6,045 bases of DNA from an uncultured Subdoligranulum sp. (GCA_900551395.1 URVX01000076.1:1-6045); one strand, 5' to 3'; positions 1-4,593 are shown, counted from the stretch's first letter. Translations and numbers: made by a program. Notes: generated by a model from the letters alone, not told the origin.

Positions 1-223
1 GCGTATGGCTGTATATATCCCGGATTCTTCCGGTGTTCATCTTAAGGTAAATCTGTGTCGTAGAAATATCGGAATGACCGAGCATTTCCTGAACGGAACG
101 CAGATCAGCACCATTTTCAAGAAGATGCGCAGCAAAAGAATGACGCAACGTATGCGGTGTGATATCTGATTCAATGCCGGCCTTTGCAGCGTATTGTTTC
201 AAAATCTTCCAAAATAACGGTTT
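1..223 (-). pseudogene. Xer-type tyrosine recombinase, C-terminal remnant (5' end missing)
   Basis: Read on the minus strand, this gives about 74 uninterrupted codons of the catalytic end of a XerC/XerD-like site-specific recombinase. The motif HTLRHSFAAHLLENGADL carries the conserved His and Arg, LGHSDISTTQIY carries the second His and the nucleophilic Tyr, and MNTGRIRDIYSHT is the usual tail. In this family these residues cut and rejoin DNA through a 3'-phosphotyrosine. The family normally has about 300 residues with an N-terminal SAM-like domain and an upstream catalytic Arg and Lys. Here the reading frame meets a TGA at 224-226, just before the FWKILKQYA segment, and the DNA beyond is AT-rich and noncoding in all frames, so those parts are absent. 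The true C-terminus probably lies a few codons outside the window. The remaining part shows no frameshift, which suggests a recent truncation or a rearrangement or assembly junction. Family assignment is secure; calling it a pseudogene is an inference. Confidence 0.82.
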
Positions 224-440
224 TCAGCCAAATTTTTTTTAAAAATTTTTTTCTATAGCAGATATAAAAAAAAGATATATACCTGTTTTTTATACGGAAA
301 TAAACTCCGCGTATGTTCCGAAAAAGTTATACTATCTTTCCGACGGCAAGTCAAGAGACTTGAAAAATTTACACAAAGTTTAAAACAAAAGAGACCTAAA
401 AAGCCTGAATTTTTTCGGGAAAACAAAAAAATCGCTTTAA
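224..440. other. AT-rich intergenic region
   Basis: This stretch separates the recombinase remnant from the MarR-type gene. It has long A and T runs around 231-251 and 265-300 and no open frame of coding character on either strand. The only structured elements seen are the palindrome at 347-362 and one arm of a 10-base inverted repeat (346-355), both annotated separately. No RNA gene is recognised. Confidence 0.6.
347..362. promoter_or_regulatory. Palindrome CAAGTC-AAGA-GACTTG, candidate MarR operator
   Basis: A perfect 6-4-6 inverted repeat lies about 85 bases upstream of the marR-like promoter. Its left half extends to GCAAGTCAAG (346-355), which recurs in inverted orientation as CTTGACTTGC at 444-453, directly over the -35 box of that promoter. 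MarR-family dimers typically bind palindromes of this size near their own promoters, so autoregulation is a reasonable inference. No binding evidence can come from sequence alone. Confidence 0.45.
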
Positions 441-444
441 ATGC

Positions 445-473
445 TTGACTTGCACTTAACTTCAGTATACGAT
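445..473 (+). promoter_or_regulatory. Sigma-A-type promoter of the marR-like gene
   Basis: TTGACT (445-450) and TACGAT (468-473) are separated by exactly 17 bases. The seventh base after the -10 box is position 480, the A of an in-frame ATG, so the predicted transcript has no 5' leader. The -35 box lies within the repeat arm CTTGACTTGC, so a bound regulator would compete with RNA polymerase. Confidence 0.55.
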
Positions 474-479
474 ATTTTC

Positions 480-1010
480 ATGAATTTAGACGAAATACGC
501 AAGGTGCTGCCCGAAGCAGACGAATATAGATTGTTGAGAAATTATCGGCTGGGAGAAAATGTTTCGCTTTTGTCTAAAGCAATTTCCGTAAACTTTTTCG
601 AAAATATTTACAGACACCCTACGTTAAAAAAATACGATTTCATTTCTCAGCTGAACACGCTGGAAAAACGCATTATGCTCAATCTCGGCTCGTCCGCAGA
701 GCCCCTTAGCATAAAAACTCTCGCCATGCACATCGGCGCCAAGCAAAAAAGCATGCACTATCCGCTGAAATGCCTTCAGGCAAAAAATATGGTGCAGCTG
801 TGCGGCGGAGAGTACGACAAAAGAGAAACTCTGGTCAGTCTTACACCCGAAGCGCGCAAAATGAACAACGATTACAACGCAGCGTCCATCATTGCGGAGT
901 TCGACGTATTCAGCGGCATTTCGGACGAGCACATAGACGAGCTAAACAACTGCTTGAAGCAGGCGCGCTCGCTGCTGGAAAAATACTTTCCGCTTCCCGA
1001 CGACGAATAA
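480..1010 (+). CDS. MarR-family winged-helix transcriptional regulator
   Basis: The product of 176 residues is a small cytoplasmic DNA-binding protein. A helical N-terminal part (to about residue 60) is followed by a winged helix-turn-helix: the segment LEKRIMLNLG leads into SIKTLAMHIGAKQKSMHYPLK (helix-turn-helix), then the wing and the strand YDKRETLVSLTPEARK, which fits the family signature DxR...V.LT..G/A. A C-terminal helix (SDEHIDELNNCLKQARSLLEKY) would form the dimer interface. An in-frame ATG at 441 would add 13 residues, but it precedes the promoter -35 box and has no Shine-Dalgarno site. ATG 480 coincides with the predicted transcription start, so it is preferred, with a leaderless mRNA. 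MarR proteins usually repress their own gene and a neighbouring gene, often in response to small phenolic or oxidising ligands. The ligand and targets here are unknown. The gene converges on cobO, and nothing links the two functionally. Confidence 0.8.
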   Translation: MNLDEIRKVLPEADEYRLLRNYRLGENVSLLSKAISVNFFENIYRHPTLKKYDFISQLNTLEKRIMLNLGSSAEPLSIKTLAMHIGAKQKSMHYPLKCLQAKNMVQLCGGEYDKRETLVSLTPEARKMNNDYNAASIIAEFDVFSGISDEHIDELNNCLKQARSLLEKYFPLPDDE

Positions 1011-1021
1011 TTTTTCAATAC

Positions 1022-1050
1022 AAAAAAACGCGGTAAAGCCGCGTTTTTTC
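1022..1050. terminator. Bidirectional rho-independent terminator between marR-like gene and cobO
   Basis: The stem CGCGG (1029-1033) / CCGCG (1039-1043) has a TAAAG loop. It is flanked by seven A bases on the left and six T bases on the right, so the A and T tracts extend the stem and provide a U-tail in both directions. It lies 12 bases after the marR-like stop codon and about 38 bases beyond the cobO stop, serving the two convergent genes. Confidence 0.85.
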
Positions 1051-1087
1051 ACTCTCAGTCAAGTCTTTCATTCTTTTTTCGCAAAAA

Positions 1088-1615
1088 TCAAAATTCTATC
1101 CCCCTGCGCGCGGGCTGACCGTGCTCGAAGGGGTGCTTTTCCGCCTTGATATAAGATATATAATCGGCTCTGTCCTCAACCGCACGGGGAACCGAGTGTC
1201 CCGTGAGAACAACCTCAAGCTTTTCCGGCTTGCGGTCGAGAAAATCAAGCAGACTTTTTTCGGGCAGCGCCTCAATGTTGACCGCGTCCAGAATTTCGTC
1301 CAGAATCAGAACGTCTATGTCTCCCCTCTCCGCCTTTTCCGCCGCTGAGTCAAACAGCTGCGCCGCATAACGGCGATAATCCGACTTTTGCCTTTCGTTC
1401 ATATTGAACCAGAAAGGCAAAGAGCACGGAGCGTCGCCCAGCGAAAAATTTTCGATTTTTCTCAAGACTGCAAGCTCGCAGCTGTCGTTTGCTTTGAGGA
1501 ACTGAACGAGGTGAACCTTCATGTCGTTTCCGCAGGCTCTGACTCCCAAGCCTATGGCGGCTGTTGTTTTGCCCTTTCCGTCGCCGTAATAAATTTGTAC
1601 CAGACCCTTTTGCAT
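1088..1615 (-). CDS. cobO: Cob(I)yrinic acid a,c-diamide adenosyltransferase (CobO/BtuR family)
   Basis: The 175-residue cytoplasmic enzyme transfers the 5'-deoxyadenosyl group of ATP to the cobalt of a reduced corrinoid, producing the adenosylated cofactor during B12 synthesis or salvage. The sequence shows the P-loop GDGKGKTT at residues 11-18, the Walker-B-like DVLILDEI at 101-108, the segment VVLTGHSVPR at 135-144 (a His where many relatives have Arg), and the diagnostic C-terminal motif KHPFEHGQPARRGIEF at 160-175. Length is normal for the CobO/CobA/BtuR family and it appears complete. No other cobalamin gene and no recognisable cobalamin riboswitch is present, so it stands alone here and may serve salvage rather than a full pathway (inference). 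The ATG lies seven bases after a strong -10 box and lacks a Shine-Dalgarno site, predicting leaderless translation. Confidence 0.93.
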   Translation of the reverse strand: MQKGLVQIYYGDGKGKTTAAIGLGVRACGNDMKVHLVQFLKANDSCELAVLRKIENFSLGDAPCSLPFWFNMNERQKSDYRRYAAQLFDSAAEKAERGDIDVLILDEILDAVNIEALPEKSLLDFLDRKPEKLEVVLTGHSVPRAVEDRADYISYIKAEKHPFEHGQPARRGIEF

Positions 1616-1621
1616 ATTTTT

Positions 1622-1650
1622 ATTTTAACATGCCGGGCAGTGAGTGTCAA
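1622..1650 (-). promoter_or_regulatory. Strong sigma-A promoter of cobO, predicted leaderless start
   Basis: On the minus strand the consensus -35 TTGACA (1645-1650) is 17 bases from TAAAAT (1622-1627). The -10 box is preceded by TGT, giving an extended -10 element. The predicted +1 is 1615, the A of the cobO ATG. It is the best consensus match among the promoters found in this window. Confidence 0.8.
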
Positions 1651-2001
1651 ACAAGTGCGCCCGCAAATTTAAAATCGGGATAATTTTCCCCGCAGCGTTC
1701 GCAATTCGTTTTTTCGGATCTTTTATCGGCGAATATATTTGACAGACAAAAATTATTTCGTTTATGCCGCTTTACGAAACAAGCGAAAAAAAGGGAAGCC
1801 TCGGGCTCTCTCCTTCCGCACGCCGACGGGACAAAAATTTCGCTGCCGTTCAATTACGCCGCCGCAAAAGTCACTACGGCGCCTTGCCGCAGCGAAAACA
1901 CAACAAATCGGAAGAGACCCGTCTCTTTTGAAGACTCTTAGAACAGCATGAAGCAGGAAAAAAACGATAAAACCCGATAGCCCCTGCCGCCGCATAAAGC
2001 A
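1651..2001. other. Non-coding or unassigned stretch between cobO and the peptidase gene
   Basis: Including its flanks, this is about 445 bases without a convincing gene. Short open frames occur on both strands, but none has a good ribosome binding site, a recognisable family or coding-like composition. One minus-strand frame ends in a CxxC-containing stretch (NCERCGENYPDFKFAGALV) just before the cobO promoter. It could be a decayed gene end, but there is no support for this. A hairpin occurs at 1912-1927, and a longer one lies just beyond the right edge of this stretch. No tRNA, riboswitch or repeat family is recognised. Confidence 0.5.
1912..1927. other. Short hairpin AAGAGA-CCCG-TCTCTT
   Basis: The two arms are perfect inverted repeats (seven bases each with a two-base centre, or six bases with a four-base loop). 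On the plus strand it is followed by TT, so it resembles a weak terminator, but no plus-strand gene ends nearby. It may be a processing or termination signal in the 3' region of the minus-strand peptidase transcript. Function is unknown. Confidence 0.4.
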
Positions 2002-2029
2002 ATCCCCCGTCCTGCAAAGGACGGGGGAT
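2002..2029 (-). terminator. 11-bp GC-rich hairpin after the peptidase gene, probable terminator
   Basis: ATCCCCCGTCC (2002-2012) and GGACGGGGGAT (2019-2029) form a perfect 11-bp stem with the six-base loop TGCAAA. It begins 31 bases past the peptidase stop on the minus strand, the usual place for a terminator. On neither side does a proper U-tract follow: on the minus strand the downstream bases are TGCTTTATG. It is therefore either a poor intrinsic terminator or a 3'-end stabilising structure. Confidence 0.55.
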
Positions 2030-2060
2030 GTTTCCCGCACAAAAAGGCTTATTCCCAAAG

Positions 2061-2825
2061 TCAGGTTATGTCGATGATATAGGCGTCGTCCACGTCCAGA
2101 AAGCTGTCTATGGGCATCATTACGTTGCCCACATAGCCGGAGTTGACAAAATAAAATTCTTTGCGGACGGAGTAATCGTAAGTAAACAGCCTATGCCCGT
2201 AAGCAAGCACTATGTGCTTCACGTTGCTCTCCGTAGCATAGGTATATGTGTCGCGGTTTGCTATCTCCTCATGGTCTTCGACGTATTTGAAGCCGTCGAG
2301 AAACATAACCACGGGCTTTTGCGCCGCAAACGCGAAAATGCACTGGGTAAGGTCGGCGGTCCCCTTGGACATGACGGAGGTAAACGTCACGGAATGTCCT
2401 CTGCTCTCTACGAAAGCCTGGAGTCCTTTTTTGAAGTTTCTGACGGTAACGCCTGTGGACGTAATTTTCATAAGAGTTTTAAGCTCTTCGTATTCGTAAT
2501 AAAATGACATATAAGAATTTGTTATAGGGCGTATATTGTTGTCGTAAACTTCGCCGTCCAAGAGATTCGGATAAACATAGTCGTAAAAGCCCAATGCGGT
2601 AAGCCCGGCTCTCGGTCCGCACTCAACCATAAAGTCATATATACCGAAGGCCGGAACTTCTCTGTTGGTTTTGTTGTCCCAGATATCCTTCAGGTTCCAG
2701 TTGATAACCTCCTGCTGATAAGTAGCGGCAAAGACGCTTGCGGCGTTTCCCAAGAAAAGCGACAGAATTGCCACCGTCATGAAAACCGCGAGGAAAAAAG
2801 TGAAAAACAGTTTTTTTGATTTCAT
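2061..2825 (-). CDS. Secreted papain-like (C39-type) cysteine peptidase, putative
   Basis: The product of 254 residues begins with a classical Sec signal peptide: KSKK at the N-terminus, a hydrophobic core at about 6-26, and a likely signal peptidase I site after SVFA (residue 33). The mature part carries VECGPRAGLTALGFYDY with Cys69 in a CGPxAG context, KHIVLAYGH with His204, and FVNSGYVGN with Asn228. Their order and spacing match the Cys-His-Asn/Asp triad of C39-like papain-fold peptidases, where the first motif is usually CGPTAG or similar; Arg replacing the usual small residue is slightly unusual. The PVVMFLDGF strand (171-179) fits the same fold. No transporter or pro-peptide gene is adjacent, so it is not the processing domain of a bacteriocin exporter. 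It would act outside the membrane on an unknown substrate. The ATG is preceded at nine bases by an excellent AGGAGG site. It lies downstream of the first sigma/anti-sigma pair in the same direction. The triad is read from motifs only. Confidence 0.62.
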   Translation of the reverse strand: MKSKKLFFTFFLAVFMTVAILSLFLGNAASVFAATYQQEVINWNLKDIWDNKTNREVPAFGIYDFMVECGPRAGLTALGFYDYVYPNLLDGEVYDNNIRPITNSYMSFYYEYEELKTLMKITSTGVTVRNFKKGLQAFVESRGHSVTFTSVMSKGTADLTQCIFAFAAQKPVVMFLDGFKYVEDHEEIANRDTYTYATESNVKHIVLAYGHRLFTYDYSVRKEFYFVNSGYVGNVMMPIDSFLDVDDAYIIDIT

Positions 2826-2834
2826 ATAAGAAAT

Positions 2835-2840
2835 CCTCCT
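2835..2840 (-). promoter_or_regulatory. Consensus Shine-Dalgarno site of the peptidase gene
   Basis: AGGAGG on the minus strand lies nine bases before the ATG at 2825. It is the only full-consensus site among the minus-strand genes here and fixes the start. No convincing promoter is seen in the 67 bases between this site and the terminator at 2887-2912. Candidates such as TTGAAA (2864-2869) lack a -10 box at proper spacing. Confidence 0.8.
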
Positions 2841-2886
2841 TTGAATTTGTCAATAAATAAACATTTCAAAGCAGGATTTCGTGCGC

Positions 2887-2912
2887 AAAAAAGCCGACAA
2901 TTTTTTGTCGGC
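2887..2912 (-). terminator. Rho-independent terminator after anti-sigma gene 1
   Basis: GCCGACAA (2893-2900) and TTGTCGGC (2905-2912) form a perfect 8-bp stem with a four-base loop. On the minus strand six T bases follow immediately. It starts five bases past the stop codon of the membrane protein gene, so transcription of the first module should largely end before the peptidase gene. Confidence 0.85.
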
Positions 2913-2916
2913 CCGG

Positions 2917-3579
2917 TCAAGCTGTTTTTATTATTTCATCTATTACTTTGTTGGAAAGTCTCAAAGAATTGCTCTGCAAAAGCAATCTGATTCCGTTGTA
3001 CTCTACAATATAAGAAATTTCCTTAAAACTGGTTTTCTCATAAATTATATATCCGTTTGTTTCATACGTTTCTGTTTCTTTATTGCCGAAATCCAATTTA
3101 AGCTCGTCTGAATTTCGAGCAAAAATATTTACATAATTAACGTCGTTTATGAACTTCAACAACACGCCCGCAATTTCCCAGTCGTTGTTTATCGCAAGCG
3201 AATAAGCTTCCGTTTCGGCAAAGCCTTCCAGCAAGTCGTAAGGCAAAGCGAAGCAGTCGGGCACCAGACCCTTTGCGGTCATTTCGTCCGTATCCCGATA
3301 AATCACACCGTTGTAGCCCAATTCCACCGCGCAAAATGCTCCCGTGCCCGTGCCGACTATCAACAGCATCAGACACACCGCTATCAGCGCGTATCTGAAA
3401 CGGGCGTTGACCGACCGAGCCTTAAGCGCCCTCTCCCTTCGTCCCGCCGCAAGCATTTTGTCCTTTTCCGCCTGACCGTCAATGGCGGACAATTTCAAAA
3501 AATTTTCTTTTTTAAGACAAGTCAATTTTCTTTCCACGAAATCGGCTGCGTCAGACGGACGCCCATTGCTCTTTTTCAT
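2917..3579 (-). CDS. Single-pass membrane protein, putative anti-sigma factor of module 1
   Basis: The 220-residue product has a basic, charged cytoplasmic N-terminus (1-60, rich in Lys, Arg and Glu), one hydrophobic segment at about 62-86 (ALIAVCLMLLIVGTGTGAF) and an extracytoplasmic domain of about 135 residues. That domain ends in VEYNGIRLLLQSNSLRLSNKVIDEIIKTA, resembling the close of DUF4367-like sensor domains found in clostridial anti-sigma proteins. No zinc-binding HxxxCxxC anti-sigma motif is present. The role is inferred from topology and from lying downstream of an ECF sigma gene on the same strand, with the cytoplasmic part expected to hold the sigma factor. A TTG two codons earlier (3585) is too close to the AAAGGGG ribosome site; ATG 3579, eight bases from it, is preferred. 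The gap of 214 bases to the sigma gene suggests a promoter of its own. I do not recognise a precise family. Confidence 0.6.
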   Translation of the reverse strand: MKKSNGRPSDAADFVERKLTCLKKENFLKLSAIDGQAEKDKMLAAGRRERALKARSVNARFRYALIAVCLMLLIVGTGTGAFCAVELGYNGVIYRDTDEMTAKGLVPDCFALPYDLLEGFAETEAYSLAINNDWEIAGVLLKFINDVNYVNIFARNSDELKLDFGNKETETYETNGYIIYEKTSFKEISYIVEYNGIRLLLQSNSLRLSNKVIDEIIKTA

Positions 3580-3690
3580 ACTCAAATCCCCTTTTCAAGT
3601 AAAAAAATTACACCGTAATGATACGTCGTCCGAATAAAAGAGGCATTAAATCAAACATAAAACGTACTGTAATATCAATAAATTTATTTA

Positions 3691-3718
3691 TTTGTACAAA
3701 TTCGGCAAATTTCGTCAA
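3691..3718 (-). promoter_or_regulatory. Candidate promoter of anti-sigma gene 1 with overlapping palindrome
   Basis: On the minus strand TTGACG (3713-3718) precedes TACAAA (3691-3696) by 16 bases. The -10 region lies in a perfect 12-base palindrome, ATTTGTACAAAT (3690-3701), and two imperfect 9-base repeats (CAAATTCGG, CAAATTTCG) fill the spacer. A second weaker candidate lies downstream (TTGATA, 17 bases, TTTGAT). The match is moderate, so this is one reading of the 214-base gap. Confidence 0.35.
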
Positions 3719-3720
3719 TT

Positions 3721-3730
3721 CCGATTGTTT
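3721..3730 (-). repeat. Shared 10-mer AAACAATCGG, copy upstream of anti-sigma gene 1
   Basis: The minus strand reads AAACAATCGG two bases before the candidate -35 TTGACG. The same 10-mer occurs on the plus strand at 4494-4503, nine bases before the -35 box of sigma gene 2. A common regulator binding both promoters would explain this, although a 10-base match could also arise by chance. Confidence 0.4.
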
Positions 3731-3793
3731 TATGCTTTTTACAGAATTAACCGCCGAAAAGCCACGCTGTTCGTCACTTAACAAAAAACAGAG

Positions 3794-4306
3794 CTACTCC
3801 AGACTTCCGCGAAGTCGTTCTACGATTTTTTTCATTTTGCGCTTCAAGACGCTTTCCGACGTACCGTATATGCCGGCCAACGTCTTGAATGTAAGGTCAG
3901 CCTCGTATTTGAGCGCAAACAACTCCCTTTCCTCATTGTCGAGACGGGAAAGAAAGCGCTTAACATCCAGCTCCTCCGCCGAAAGCAGCGAACGCTCACC
4001 CGTTTTCAAAAGCCGCGTGTCTGTCGCCACCTCGAATCTGCTCTTGTTGAGATAATTTATCGAAAGATTGCGCGCAACGGTAAATATCCAGCCGAAGCAG
4101 TTGGAAAAATTTTTTACGGGACGGCTGTATAAGCACACAAAAGTGTTGTGCACTATGTCGTCGGCTGCGTCCGGATTGCTTACGTATTTATTGACGAATT
4201 TTAAAAGCGGAAGCTTGAGCAAAAGATAAAGTCTCTCGAAAGCGTCGTCATCTCCCTGCTTGACCTGCCTGACAAGCAAGTTGACCTCTTTTTTGTCGAT
4301 ATTCAT
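3794..4306 (-). CDS. ECF-type RNA polymerase sigma factor, module 1
   Basis: The 170-residue protein has the two-domain layout of extracytoplasmic-function sigma factors. Region 2 spans about 12-90, with DAADDIVHNTFVCLY (46-60, core-binding helix) and FGWIFTVARNLSINYLN (71-87, -10 recognition). Region 4 spans about 115-166, with LDNEERELFALKYEADLTF and a helix-turn-helix in KTLAGIYGTSESVLKRKMKK (-35 recognition). There is no C-terminal extension. It would direct polymerase to a small envelope-related regulon when released from its membrane partner. The ATG has no clear Shine-Dalgarno site: the nearest purine run, AGGG, is too far upstream, so translation may be weak. The likely transcript starts about 80 bases upstream from a housekeeping-type promoter. 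The target promoter sequence cannot be derived from this window. Confidence 0.85.
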   Translation of the reverse strand: MNIDKKEVNLLVRQVKQGDDDAFERLYLLLKLPLLKFVNKYVSNPDAADDIVHNTFVCLYSRPVKNFSNCFGWIFTVARNLSINYLNKSRFEVATDTRLLKTGERSLLSAEELDVKRFLSRLDNEERELFALKYEADLTFKTLAGIYGTSESVLKRKMKKIVERLRGSLE

Positions 4307-4392
4307 AAAAACGTCAGGCGCTGCCCTAAAAAAAACAATAAAATTAAAGCTTAAAAGAAATAAAAATCAATAATCTTTCGATTATCTCTGCA

Positions 4393-4421
4393 ATAATAAC
4401 ATATTTCCGCGCTAAAGGCAA
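4393..4421 (-). promoter_or_regulatory. Extended -10 promoter of sigma gene 1
   Basis: On the minus strand TTGCCT (4416-4421) is 17 bases from TATTAT (4393-4398), preceded by TGT as an extended -10 element. The predicted start near 4386 leaves a leader of about 80 bases. The -35 box is overlapped by the edge of the inverted repeat at 4420-4440. Confidence 0.6.
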
Positions 4422-4440
4422 GTATATTTGTGAAATACTT
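4420..4440. promoter_or_regulatory. Inverted repeat AAGTAT-N9-ATACTT, candidate operator
   Basis: Perfect 6-base arms at 4420-4425 and 4435-4440 are separated by nine bases, immediately upstream of and touching the -35 box of the sigma gene 1 promoter. Position and symmetry suit a dimeric regulator. The arms are AT-rich and short, so chance is possible. Confidence 0.35.
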
Positions 4441-4482
4441 TAAATTTGAACAAAAATCAAATCACATCGAGTCGTTTTTTGT

Positions 4483-4500
4483 ATTGTTCGTCTAAACAAT
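4483..4500. promoter_or_regulatory. Inverted repeat ATTGTT-CGTCTA-AACAAT, candidate operator
   Basis: Perfect 6-base arms flank CGTCTA, 12 bases before the -35 box of sigma gene 2. CGTCTA itself resembles the -10 element used by some Bacillus ECF sigma factors, but no matching -35 such as TGAAAC or TGTAAC lies 16-17 bases upstream. ATTGT/ACAAT elements recur at 4516-4520, 4532-4536 and 4552-4556. Confidence 0.4.
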
Positions 4501-4503
4501 CGG
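4494..4503 (+). repeat. Shared 10-mer AAACAATCGG, copy upstream of sigma gene 2
   Basis: This is the plus-strand copy of the 10-mer also found on the minus strand at 3721-3730. It overlaps the right arm of the ATTGTT/AACAAT inverted repeat and lies nine bases before the -35 box. Confidence 0.4.
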
Positions 4504-4512
4504 CAGCTTTTA

Positions 4513-4541
4513 TTGACAATTTCAAAAAATAATTGTAAAAT
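4513..4541 (+). promoter_or_regulatory. Sigma-A promoter of the sigma 2 / anti-sigma 2 operon
   Basis: Consensus TTGACA (4513-4518) is followed after exactly 17 bases by TAAAAT (4536-4541). The start near 4548 gives a leader of about 46 bases. The arms TGACAAT (4514-4520) and ATTGTCA (4552-4558) form a 7-bp inverted repeat that brackets the -10 box. This suggests the operon has housekeeping expression that is subject to repression, rather than only autoactivation. Confidence 0.75.
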
Positions 4542-4580
4542 GTAAAAGATTATTGTCATTTAGGCAAACAGACAGAGGCA

Positions 4581-4586
4581 AAGGTG
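4581..4586 (+). promoter_or_regulatory. Ribosome site AAGGTG deciding the TTG start of sigma gene 2
   Basis: AAGGTG (with a preceding A) matches the anti-Shine-Dalgarno complement AAGGAGGTG with a gap. It lies seven bases before the TTG at 4594. No in-frame ATG or GTG occurs before the conserved region 2, so TTG is the best start. Confidence 0.6.
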
Positions 4587-4593
4587 CAAATTT

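Noticed and set aside
441..479. ATG at 441 as the marR start
   Set aside because: No Shine-Dalgarno site precedes it and the predicted -35 and -10 boxes lie inside this stretch. Kept as an alternative only.
1616..1760. A cobalamin riboswitch in front of cobO
   Set aside because: No B12-box-like consensus or multi-stem structure was found, and the strong promoter leaves no room for a leader.
1651..1853. A 68-codon minus-strand frame from a TTG, ending with a CxxC segment before the cobO promoter
   Set aside because: No ribosome site, no recognised family and only the last 30 codons look protein-like. The stop codon is embedded in the cobO -35 region, and chance is more likely.
1739..1951. 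A plus-strand frame starting in TTGACA at 1739-1744, and the idea of a small RNA from there to the hairpin at 1912
   Set aside because: No -10 box lies 16-18 bases after the TTGACA, there is no ribosome site, and the product is a basic low-complexity translation typical of antisense frames.
2825..2853. TTGACA-18-TTATAT on the minus strand as promoter of the peptidase gene
   Set aside because: The -10 box would overlap the start codon itself, while a full AGGAGG ribosome site shows that the mRNA must begin further upstream.
3618..4055. Plus-strand frame of 145 codons opposite sigma gene 1
   Set aside because: It covers the intergenic gap and the antisense of a clear ECF sigma gene, and its Ser/Arg-rich translation is typical of an antisense frame.
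4472..4494. CGTCTA at 4489-4494 as an ECF-type -10 element giving autoregulation of sigma 2
   Set aside because: No TGAAAC- or TGTAAC-like -35 occurs at 16-17 bases upstream, and the hexamer is better explained as the centre of an inverted repeat.
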